Part shown: positions 44,318 through 54,575 of the stretch, in pieces | How the letters are laid out: every line of letters starts with the position of its first letter | Position numbering within the stretch: position 1 is the stretch's first letter | NCBI GenBank assembly: GCA_029945375.1 | Contig: CM057065.1 | Coordinates: forward strand, 620,001-684,000 | Direction of reading: 5' to 3' | DNA from: Agaricus subrufescens | Taxonomy: Eukaryota; Basidiomycota; Agaricomycetes; Agaricales; Agaricaceae | Length of the DNA stretch: 64,000 nucleotides | Program-made: the position numbers and the translations under genes | Notes under the pieces: generated by a model | Told to the model about the DNA's origin: nothing | Database searches by the model: none | Seen by the model: the letters and a program-made list of their open reading frames with translations, nothing else

Positions 44318-44930
44318 TGTATCATGCATTACTACATTGATCTCGTTGAGAATAATCTTAGACCTTTGAAGCGGTCAATGTTGTCTAGTCATTGAGAGGT
44401 CTTCCGGTGCAGCCGATTCAAGATATGTCTGATAAAGCTGCTGTCATTCCTCCTGTTTGGATGCTCCACGTTTATCTAAGTCACTTCAAATCCTGCTACT
44501 CGACATGGTCATCCTGACTGAATCTGACTGAGCCATCACCGGCCATCTTGATCAGTCGCCAATCACTGGCAATCAGACGTCGGTCATGGTTACCGGTCAG
44601 GTTACTGTTGAGTGACTTTGTCACTGCCGGGTGACTATTGTTCTGAGAAATACTCCTTGCTCGTTGCCCGTGTGGCGTTTCACTCGAAACTCTGATCCCT
44701 TCAGAGCCGGAACTTGTCACTACGGCAAAGCCAAAGAAACTATCGGTATCTGACTGAGAGCGTGGGCAAAGTAGGGACACTCGTGCGTATGCTATAAATA
44801 AGTGGCATCTGCACATTGTAGTCGCTTGATGGATGGGAGGTAGGAGATGGTTTGATTGCGTCACACAGTAACACAGTATGTGGCATAAAAGAAGTACAGC
44901 CGGCTGTCAACGGATTGGACACAGGCGCGT
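44318..44930. other. Region downstream of NLR copy G with an orphan NLR promoter
   Basis: No gene. 44755-44830 repeats the promoter of G (GAGCGTGGGCAAAGTAGGGA ... CTATAAATAAGTGGCATCTG), but no MPDF exon follows. It is the stump of a lost eleventh copy, ending where the satellite field begins. Confidence 0.65.
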
Positions 44931-46040
44931 GTTAAGATAAAATGGTATAATGCAAGCTTAGTATGATTATACCAAACTGGATGGTAACACGGCACTGAGA
45001 CCTTGTGTACAGGGATAGTACTTTTATACTAAAGGCAGCGACTAGGTTTAGTATGAGAGTACTAGACAATATAGTAAAATTGCACCCGAACCTAGTGTAC
45101 GAGAATGGTACAATTATACTGTATCATATGGTAGAATTGTACTGAGATTTCCGGTACAGGAAGGGGGTTACATTTAGTGTGATAGTACTAGGTGGCATAG
45201 TAAGATTGTACTGACACGTGTCCAGGAATGGTAGTGCGACTTAGTATGAATGTACTATTCTCGCATAGCTTAACATAGTACAAATACACGATTCTCGCAT
45301 GGTGCAACATAGTATGAACATACCATTCTCACAGAGTGCGAATTAGTATAAACCTACCATTCTCACAGAGTGCAACTTAGTATAAACCTACTATTCTTGC
45401 AGGGTGCGACTTAGTATAAACCTACTATTCTTGCAGAGTGCGACTTAGTATAAACCTACTATTCTTGCAGGGCACAACATCGTACAAATACACGATCCTT
45501 GCACTGTACAACATAGTATGAACGCACTATTCTCACACAGAGCAACTTAGTAAGAACCTGCTATTCTTGCAGGGCACAACATCGTACAAATACACGATCC
45601 TTGCACCGCACAACATAGTATGAATGCACTATTCTCACACAGTGCAACTTAGTAAGAGCCTACTATTCTTGCAGGGCACAACATCGTACAAATACACGAT
45701 TTTCACCAAGTGTAACACAGTATGAATATATCATTATCGCACATGGCAACTCAGTATGAATAGGCCATTCTTGCATGGTGTGACTGAGGCCTCACATAGA
45801 GGGACAGTATAGTCTTACTGAAGGCGGTGACATGGTTTAGTATGGTAGTACCAGGCAGTATGGTAAAATTGTACTGAAACATAGTGTACGAGAACGGTAT
45901 AATTATACTGTATCATATAGTAAGATTGTACTGAGGCTTCTGGTACAGGGATGGTACATTTGTACTAAACGCAGCGAAGACATTTAGTATAATTGTACTA
46001 GGTGGTGGAGTAAAATTCAACCTAAAGTCCAGGAATAGTA
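44931..46040 (+). repeat. Minisatellite field with 34-bp units and 102-bp higher-order repeat (left flank)
   Basis: The central part (about 45240-45780) is built of 34-bp units such as TCTTGCAGGGTGCGACTTAG followed by TATAAACCTACTAT. Between 45463 and 45700 three unit types recur in the same order, giving a 102-bp period. Two related longer blocks (44990-45235 and 45785-46035) rich in AGTATAATTATACT/GTACAATTGTAC palindromes flank the central array. There is no coding potential. Confidence 0.85.
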
Positions 46041-46171
46041 GCTGCAGGTTGCCACGCTCCCGGATATATCCTACACCGTCAACCTCTCCTCCCGCTTTGC
46101 TCACAACTTAGATAATCTAGTGTATCACAAAAAACATTGATTGGTACCACGACAATAACATTAATTACCAT

Positions 46172-48521
46172 CTAATACCATTTCCTCTCTCCTTGCTCCT
46201 CTGGAAATGGATAATTTTCCTTCAATACCAAAGCCCTCCCTGTCTTTTCCTGATACTTTTTCGCGAGGAAATGTGCCCCCTTCTCCAATACATCTGACTC
46301 ATTAGCGTTCTCAGCAGCGAGATCGAAATCACCAGTGAACATATCTTCTACAGTATAGCCAAAGGTTTTCTTGAGAAACTGGAGGATAAAAAGAACCTGG
46401 CGTGGAGTAAAAGATGTGAGTAGTTCTTCTTCGACCTCCTGGCCATTAATCATAGCCCGGGCCCTCCAAGTCTTCCACATAACAAACCCTGCAAGAGCGA
46501 CCCTTTCATGACATCCACAGTGTAGATGGTCTACAGGCCGATTTATCCCATCACCGGCTTCTTGGTTCTTGTTCATGAAATAATCTATACCATAAATACG
46601 AACGGGACCTTCCAGATTATTGATTTTCCCAACATTTACTTGACGACTTTGAACAGAGTGATAGAGACAGAGATAGTTTTTCCGGTTGTTCAACAAAAAC
46701 TCCAGTGCAAGGTCATAGTCTGTGGTGGCAATGTTGGAAAGGTAGTTGGGAACCTTGTGAACGATTTCCCTCATTGAAAACGGGATGAACGGCTGACCCC
46801 TGATGGTTTCGGCAGTCAACCATTGCCGTGCGATCGCTCTATGTTCAACTTGATTTTGATGAGAAATTTATAAACCTAATATCTGTATAAGAACTTACTT
46901 GGATTACCGTCCCTCTTATTCTTCCTCTCTATTGCCACTGCTTTTCTTCCCGCCGTTTCCACCTGATATGTAGTGGGCTTGTATTCTGAGCCATCAGTTA
47001 GTCTTTTATTGGTTTTTGTTATTAAAATCGTAATCTAACTCACCAAGAACTTCTTTGCTACCATCAAATTTATCACCGTTCACCAGTTCGATCACTTCTG
47101 TTCCCTCCGATGTATTACTTTCGTTTACATCCTTTTCTTTGCCTTTGCCTTTCCTAGCCTTCTTCCTTGGCTTGTCAGAATCGGCTGGCTTTTCTGAAGG
47201 ATTTCTCTTCTCTATACCGAAAAAAGTGAATAATCATCATTCTGAACATGAACGTTGAATTTTAAGTATACCATGTATTTCAAAACCACCAAAACCAACA
47301 CCGGGCTCTCCTTCATCCTCCGAGCCAAATATTCCAGGCTCTCCCTTGTCATCTGAGTCAATTTCAACATATCTTGTACCCTGTGTACCCATACGAGGCT
47401 CATTCATCTCTGCAAAGATGAAGATACTAAGTGGTCTCCATGATTCAATAGAACGAAAAACAAAACTTACCTGAGGCTAAGATAAGTCTCATTGGGTCCT
47501 CTATGACCGAAGAGGATGATGATGGGCCGGTAACCCCATTTGATGTTGACCCTGGATGGCCGGGAACCACATTTGATGTAGCTTTTACAGAAAGAAGTGA
47601 CGCTACTAAAGCTTGAGACAAGGGATCACAGGGCTGGTGAGTAGTAGGAGTCAATAGAGCCAGAGTTGAATAGCCAGTTGTAGTTTCTGGAAGTGTCGGA
47701 GGTACTAGTTGCGGTTTCAATGGCGACCAAATTGGGAACTCTCCGGTACTGGTACGGCCCGAAATTTGATGAAAGTTTGTCAAAGTCAGATTGGGATCAG
47801 TCATAGAATTTGGCACGGTTGCAGAAGCCAGGTCAGGTATAGTAGCTTGGTCTAGTGCCAATGAGGATCAATTATAATGGAAGATTGGGGCCCGGAAGGT
47901 GAACGCACTTTCAGATTGACAAACAGATACATGGGGATCTGCCATCGAAATGTCAGGGGTGATGACATCAACATCAGCGGTCATGGTGTTCATCGGTCCT
48001 GCAGAAGAACTGGATAGCTGATTGGCTGGAGGACTAGGTGCACCAGATGTAAAAGTTTCCGCGGGATTTTCATTATCTCCACTAGTAACGAGGGGAGCCG
48101 AATGAGTGAGGACGTGAGCTGGTGAGATATCGTTGTTGACAATAGAAAGATGCGGAGAATGAGCATCAATAGTATCCCCAGATGTAGACACGGCATTTTT
48201 CTGCGCTTTTCGAGCATTCATTAGCCTTCCCATAGCTGATTTCTTGAGACTTTTGATTGATTTGATATGAGCTACGTCAAGAACGATATCAGCATCTTTC
48301 TTACAGTTTGTGAGAATTTACAGTGAGTATCGAAGAGCTTACCTTTGTTTGTAGGAGATGGTGTTTTCTTCTCATTAGCCTCAGCCACTGCAAGTTCTTG
48401 TTGATATTTCTCGAGTTCTTTCTGGATAAGGTCAACCTTGTTTTGGTAGAAAGTCATACCTGGAAATGTTCAGAGACACAAAATCATATAACCTGTATCA
48501 AAACTTACTGTTACTTGACAT
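46172..48521 (-). CDS. Hypothetical multi-exon protein K with coiled coil, basic linker and conserved C-terminal domain
   Basis: Exon 1 is only 13 nt (ATG 48521, MSSN). Then come a coiled coil (KVDLIQKELEKYQQELAVAEA), IKSLKKSAMGRLMNARKAQ, a long Ser/Thr/Pro-rich region, an acidic stretch (DSEDEGEP type, near 47330), a lysine-rich likely nuclear signal (KPRKKARKGKGKEKD, near 47150) and a folded-looking 215-residue C-terminal exon (46819-46172). The last contains NYLSNIATTDYDLALEFLL, HLHCGCHERVALAGF and FTPRQVLFILQFL. Joins checked include the 57-nt intron A|GTGCGT...CACTAG between 47920 and 47850, which removes an in-frame TGA. Nuclear location is inferred. Family not recognised. Confidence 0.7.
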
Positions 48522-48864
48522 AGTGAGGGAGTAGCGAGAAATGTATTCAAGCTGCAACGGTAAACGGTTTCGTTATACTATCAGAGAGAATAATTCTGTA
48601 AACGTGAAAACAGTATATTAATACTGAACTGTTCAAATCCCCTAAGTATTTTTTGTGACGCCAAGATACTCGTGATCACCCCGATCCGGGCTACATGACC
48701 AGATAGCCGATGCAGCAGTATACGGGGCTAAACCAATATTCAAAATTGATTATTCCAAATCCAGTCTATAATAATCCGGGCACAGCTCTGTCCAGTCTCT
48801 GTCACCGGATTGACTCGAAGCTGAGTGTAGACATAGCCTACTCTACCATACATAGCATGATGAT

Positions 48865-49454
48865 TTAAGGTGGTGTAGGAATTTGAAAGACGAAGGGCTC
48901 TTTAATTTCCAGTAACCAGTCTTTGACACCTTGGTGCATTTTCTGACCCATATAACAGGAGGCCTGATACTCCGCCGACAGACATTTCTAGAAGGATGTA
49001 GAAGTAAACGTTGAGTTAGGAGTGCATAAAAAGGAGAAAGTTTGCCAATGGTCTCACAATAAACATCCAGGTGGAAAGATCTTCATTCGATTTGCCATAA
49101 CGGGCCCTTTCTTGAGATAGTGGTGTGGATTGATATGCTGATGCGGTGATGGTACGGACAGGGGGTACTGAGATGTGGCGGAAGTTCGGGGTCAGGAAAC
49201 TTGAAGTCGAACGCACCAAAGTTGAGCCTGTTAATCCGGTGACTATCAAACTGTAGGGTAAAGACATTAATTATATTAGAGAATCACACCACAGGGTCTT
49301 ACTTGGAACACCATCTCCCATATTCAGACTGGGAGTTCAATTTAACAAGTAGTTCCGCTGGAACGTCCATTTTTCTCGAATGTAACGAGTTCCTCTTTGG
49401 ACCACGACGTCGGCTTCTGTGAGGCAAATCATGATCAGAAGTGTTCACCGTCAT
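48865..49454 (-). CDS. Hypothetical three-exon protein L (155 aa)
   Basis: Exons 49454-49303, 49250-49058 and 48987-48865 join in phases 2 and 0 (GTAAGA...TACAG and GTGAGA...TCTAG). The product begins MTVNTSDHDLPHRSRRRGPKR (basic), continues with KLNSQSEYGRWCS, a Ser/Thr-rich middle and ends EYQASCYMGQKMHQGVKDW ... IPTPP. No known domain, signal peptide or membrane segment. It lies head-to-tail with K and in the same repeat-flanked block. Confidence 0.6.
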
Positions 49455-49861
49455 GATTGTGGATGGCGGCTCTGCGATCAGCACTGGGTGAGTGAAGATA
49501 GTACAAACGAACTATGTGTCAATTTATCCAATTTCTCAAAGCGCAGCGGCTGAAACCATTTTCCAGATTAGTCAATACACAATTAGGCTGGTCAGTGACA
49601 CACGTTCATTTATTGTAGGATGTCTCACCGGCATGGGAGACATCGTTGGAGGTCGCCGTCGCTCCGCGTAAGCTTGCGTTTCAAGGAGGGTTGGCACGCG
49701 AGCAAACATACATATACAGAAGCCATAATCACACTGTCCCTCGTTCTTTTGTTCATCCTTGTGTTCGTAACTTCCTCAGTGTCCTCTCGCCGTTCTGCTT
49801 GGGAGTCATGCCAAATCCACCGGAGGTTATCCATGATTTCATGAATGTCTTTGCCCCTGCC

Positions 49862-50340
49862 GCGTAAGCATTGTTCCGACGTGTCTTTTTTTATTTTTTC
49901 GTATCTCCGAATACTCATGATTATATCAAGTGATCCCCGAGCACTGTCCACTGTTCACGAAAGCCAGCGGCGGACCGTTGGCCTATGGCCTGGATCGAGA
50001 GGTCGGTTGGAATTGTATGAGAAGCTTATAATCGAGAACAGGCTGGGAGATCGTGTACTAGGTGAGTGTCCAGAATGCCGTCAGGAGGTTGTCTTGCCAT
50101 CATTTTCGCATAATGATTATTCCCGGTGTGTCTTTTCCTATTTTCCCTGCCTCCGAATACCCATGATCATATCAAGCGATGTTCAAGCACTGTCCACTGT
50201 TCGTGAAAGCTGGAGACGGATCGTTAACCCATGGCCGGAATCCAGGACTAGGTTAGGATTAGCTGAAGTTTTGCCCAACAAGAGGCTGGGATCGTGTTCA
50301 AGGGGGGTAGGGTGTTCACAATCCGTCAGGAGGCTACCTT
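49862..50340 (+). repeat. 265-bp tandem duplication, two diverged copies
   Basis: GTGATCCCCGAGCACTGTCC (49930) and GCGATGTTCAAGCACTGTCC (50195) mark equivalent points about 265 bp apart. Surrounding text (GTGTCTTTT...ATTTT...CTCCGAATAC, GGCTGGGAxATCGTGT) matches too. Confidence 0.7.
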
Positions 50341-50644
50341 GCCGTGATTACCGACTAATCCCAAACTGCAAGGTCCCTCAGGCCGGACGGCAAAGTATCC
50401 GATTGGTTCTCGCCCTAACACAAAAGCATTTGCATTCTCGTAATGTCTCCAGTTCCCCCCTCTGCTGTATCCCACCATGTTCAATGTCATCTCTGAATCG
50501 TACCGAGCGCCTGCGGTACGCGACGAGTTTGGCGGCGAGCCTTGGCCGGTTCAGCCTCGGGCAAGAGGGACCAGGACTCCCTTCACGACTCCTCTGCTCC
50601 TCGAGTGGACGGTGTGTCATCGTCACCTTGTGTGACGATGTGGA

Positions 50645-50935
50645 GGAAAGCACTTGGAATGCGGGACATATGTCTCGACATTCTCGTGGCCATATCGCCG
50701 CCTGAACGGAAACGATGGGCTGGCTATGGAAGTGCTTAACTTGGTATCTGGGGGCTCGTTTGGACACTCGATTCCGCCGATTCGACGTGGAGGAAAAGCA
50801 CTTGGAATGCAGGACATATGTCTTGACATTCTCGTTGCCATATCGCCGCCTGAACGGAAACGATGGGCTGGCTATGGAAGTGTTTAACTTGGTATCTGGG
50901 AGCTCATTTGGACACTCGATTCCGCCTATCTCAGT
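50645..50935 (+). repeat. 147-bp tandem duplication, two near-identical copies
   Basis: AAGCACTTGGAATGCxGGAC starts at 50650 and again at 50797; the copies continue through GCCGCCTGAACGGAAACGAT to GGACACTCGATTCCGCC. The unit length is a multiple of three and one frame stays open across both (HLECRTYV...LAMEVFNLVSG), but no complete gene could be built. Confidence 0.8.
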
Positions 50936-51119
50936 CACCGCAAGTAAGCTATCCATATCCTTGAGCATCAGCGCTATATCTGACCTAACCACACAACATC
51001 GTGCACGTTTCCCATCCTTCGCCCCGTTGACGGAATCAATGTTGCACTTCCAGCCAGTCTTACGTCGTATATCAAATTTGGAGGTAAGTCACACTCATGT
51101 CATATAAACGCCTGTTTCT

Positions 51120-51800
51120 CTTGTGTTGCCTGCACTTCGCTTTTTCTGACTGTCCCTTGCAGCGCGTTTTCGTATCCATAAAGGCTACAGCAGAACTATA
51201 TAGTTCCCGACACTCTGTCCGTTTGTTTCTCTTTTGTTGCTTACCGTTCCCCTTTGTCTGACTATCCCTTGCAGCGCGTTTTTGCATGTGCGAAGGCCAC
51301 CATGCGCGAAGACCACCGTGGAACTATATAGTCCTCGACACGCCGCCCATCTGTTTCTTTTCTGCTGCCAGCCCTTCGCCTTTATCTGATTGCCCCTTGC
51401 AGCGCGTTTTCGCATGCGCGAAGGCTATCGTGAAACTATATAGTCCTTGACACGCCGCCCGTCCGTTTCTGTTCTGCTGCCAGCTCTTCGCCTTTTTCTG
51501 ATTGCCCCTTGCAGCGTGTTTTCGTATGCGCGAAGGCCATCGTGGAACTATATAGTCCTCGACACGCTGGCCGTCTGTTTCTCTTCTGCTGCCTGCCGTT
51601 CCCCTTTTCCTGACTGTCCCTTGCAGCGCGTTTCGGCATGTGCAAAGCCATCCGTAGAGCTGCGTCGTTCTGACATTCCGTCGGTCTGTTTCGCTTGTAC
51701 TGTTTACCCCTCGCCGTTTTCTGACTGTCCCGTGCAGCGCGTTTTCACATGCGCAAAGGCTATCACGGAGCTGTGTGGTCCCCGACAATCCAGTTGTAAG
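51120..51800 (+). repeat. About 111-bp tandem repeat, six copies, each with a splice-acceptor-like tract
   Basis: The phrase TGTCCCTTGCAG|CGCGTTTT recurs with its CGCG at about 51163, 51274, 51403, 51514, 51627 and 51738, giving 111-113 bp periods and one of 129 caused by a small internal duplication. Each unit also carries CGCATGCGCGAAGGCCATCG and GAACTATATAGTCC. The pyrimidine-rich TTTTTCTGACTGTCCCTTGCAG resembles an intron end, so the array may be a multiplied exon-intron unit. Confidence 0.85.
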
Positions 51801-53069
51801 TCTACTTCGTTTTCCTGCTTGCCCATCTGACATTGTTGGCCCCATTCAGCCCGTTGCGCATCCAAAGCAACTCTCAGCCCCAGGATTGTGAGTCTCCATG
51901 TAGCCTGCATCTCGTTCTTTTTCCTTGTTGCTGATTGTTGCTACAGGTTGAATTTTGCTGGCATTTCTGGGTGTAGTCTGTCACCCGCACTTCATTTTTA
52001 GCCCCACCGACCGCCGTAAGGTAGTTTTGCCTTGGCTACCTATTCATATTGATTGAACGGCTGCAGTGAAGAGGTCACACATTTCCTATTCAACGTCACT
52101 TGTGAAAGATACGTATATCTCTCCCAATCACTTGTATATTTCTGACATGTCTAAATCACTCCAGGCTACTAGTCAATCTCCTTTACTTTTTTCTCATAAT
52201 CTCATTTCTTCATCTTTGGGCTCACAGTGCCGATCAGTAATGGATCCTTACTGGTCTGCATTGTGAGTCATTGTAGATACGACTTTTACAATTGTGTTTA
52301 CATACATATAAACTTTGTATTGAAGACTCCGCTGTTTAGTTAGCAACAATCATTTGTACTCAATAATCTATTTTTTTACGCTCTTTGATGCCTCTAACCC
52401 TAACCCTGGTGTGTTACCTTGTCAGACAAAAAAAGAATTTGTAGTCAATGCGTGCTCTTATTAATTAAACCTACAAGAATTGTACGTTGTTGTTTGCTCC
52501 ACCCAGCATTCTCTGTTGCTGGATTGTGACGTTGGTAAATCCACCTATTCCATTTATTTTGGCCTCACCGGTTGGATGACACCATCTCACAGGCCTAACT
52601 AAACTACTTGTGTTCTAATTGTCAATAAATCTAGATGTTCCACAGCGATATTATTTTGCAATACGGAATCATGTTGCGCTACTCTACCTTATTCTCTACG
52701 AAGCCATGGTTTCCCAGTCCATAAATGAGTCCCGAACACCATTTTCATTTTAAACTCGGCCAGGACCCCAAACTTGTATTCTACAGCAGTTGATATCCTA
52801 CTGGGTACAATGATCCTACCATCGTCAAACTATTAGACTCCCAACTAACAAATGCCTCAATAAGTTAGCTCATGTTGTACACCGTTTGACAGTTTTATTA
52901 GGTCTTAAGTTTTCTCTTTCCTAGACGATGTCCCCCACAGCTGTACTAACTACCTCGATCATGTAGCAACCGCCTTGTAGAATGGCTAGTTGACTACAAA
53001 ACCAGAATCAAATCGTTACATGACTAACCAGAGTTAAATGCGTTACAAGACTAACTATTTCCTACTTCT
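51801..53069. other. Gene-poor stretch
   Basis: No gene supported. A short plus-strand frame at 52066-52266 has no recognisable product. Two adjacent CCCTAA units occur near 52397; this is too short to call telomeric. Confidence 0.5.
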
Positions 53070-54415
53070 TTACTGATGAGGGCCTAGACTACGGTAACGT
53101 TCTAATTCTGCCATCAACTGTTCGTTCATTGCCTTAGAAGCCAACAATTGCGCATCTTTGCTATGAAGATCCTCTTCTAACCCCTTGGCCTCTCTTTCAG
53201 CCTCACGAACTCTGTCTTCAGCCTTGTTCTTAGCATCTTCAGCATTAAGTCGTCCTTGCTCCGAAAGTTGCCACTTCTTTGTCATTTCGAAGGTATCGGA
53301 ACGTTTTGCAAGAACTAGGTTAGTCATCAATGTTTGAAACTGTTGAATGAGTGAGGTGGTGTCCTCCGGTGCTTCTCTCCGCAATCTTTGGGAGGAATAG
53401 TGTATTAGCGCAGAAGAGCCCTTTGCTTGCTGCGCAAGAAGAAGAACATAAGAATCTGTCTCATCTGCAATTCTCTCTGCCTTTAAAGCAGTTAGAAATA
53501 TGATTAGAGACGAGAATTGAGCCACCACATACTCTTGAAATAACCTGGGGTAGTTCACGGTTATATCTGTGCGTAGCCTTTGACAACCAAGCAATGGGCT
53601 TTCTTGGTTTCTTGTGTCGTGGGATGACTGTGGCCAGAGAGTGGTTAAACAGCAAAGGTTGGGTAGCGGAGAGGTAGAATGTAAGGTGTTGAGTGGTGGG
53701 AGGTCGCGCAAAGGAGATATTGGGTGGAAGAAGAGCCAGTGAGGGCCATAGAAGGTGCCAGGTGAGGGCCATAGGAGGTGCGGGGTATGCGCTCATGAGC
53801 AATGTGCAGGGGGAAAGTATATAGGCCTTACCATAAGATAGATTGCCACGTTGAACCCCTTGAACAATTCCATTGGCCTCTATCTTTTGCGCAGTTGTCA
53901 AACGCTTGTTCTTCCCCTTGCTACTGGCTTTGTTACTTGTTGTTTCATCTTCTGCACTGGAACTGTCATCTACGTCTGTATCCTCCAACGCCAAAGCAGA
54001 GGTTTTATCTTGAGCTGTATTTTCATTTTCAAAATTTAACAGGACCGGGTCAATAGGAATCTAGGATATTGAGTATATAAGTCAAGGATGATAATAACAC
54101 CAAGTAGCATACTTCTGTAGTCGCTATTGGTGTAGTCTCAGAAGTCTCCAGTGATTCTTCCACCTGCTGCCATTCTTCTTCATCCCTATCTTGACTGGTT
54201 TGGGATGCATTCCCTACCGCATTAAAATTGGTAGAAGATTGATCTGAAGTGAGTGGTCCCTGGTTCTCTTGTTGTTTATGTCCATGTTGCGATTTCTTTG
54301 AACAGGCGCATTGAGACTTAAGAGGTTGGTTAGGACATATTCGACACCGCCTAGGCTTTCTCTGGATGTTTGCCCGTAGCAATTTGCGGTGTGAAGGATT
54401 CCGAGTTGATGGCAT
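53070..54415 (-). CDS. Hypothetical Cys-rich and coiled-coil protein M (345 aa, four exons)
   Basis: Exons 54415-54113, 54060-53832, 53627-53533 and 53480-53070 join in phases 0, 1 and 0. N-terminus: basic and Cys-rich (RKPRRCRICPNQPLKSQCAC), a possible small zinc site. Next are an acidic Ser-rich stretch (DTDVDDSSSAEDE) followed by a lysine-rich patch (KASSKGKNKRL), and a long C-terminal coiled coil (EDAKNKAEDRVREAEREAKG...). Intron 3 is long (204 nt). M and N are divergent and share a 160-bp upstream region. Likely nuclear by composition; family unknown. Confidence 0.7.
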
Positions 54416-54575
54416 TTGAGGAAACAATGACAAAAAAAAACAACCATCTTATATATATGTTTAGTACAAGTTTACTGTTTAGTAGAGTACATATTTACGC
54501 TTCCATGTTTATTTAGTATAAGTCTACTATTCAGTACAGTACTAATCTACTTTACCTATCTTCTCCACGTCAACC
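54416..54575. promoter_or_regulatory. Shared divergent promoter region of M and N
   Basis: It contains TATATATA (about 54452-54459) and several TTTAGTATAAGTCTACTATT / TTAGTACAAG units of the same family as the flanking satellites. Satellite-derived sequence may therefore serve as the bidirectional promoter. Confidence 0.5.

Noticed and set aside
44931..46040. CRISPR-like array
   Set aside because: 34-bp units are contiguous without unique spacers, in a eukaryotic genome with no cas-like genes.
52385..52410. Telomere-like CCCTAACCCT
   Set aside because: Only two units; expected by chance in 64 kb and not at a window end.
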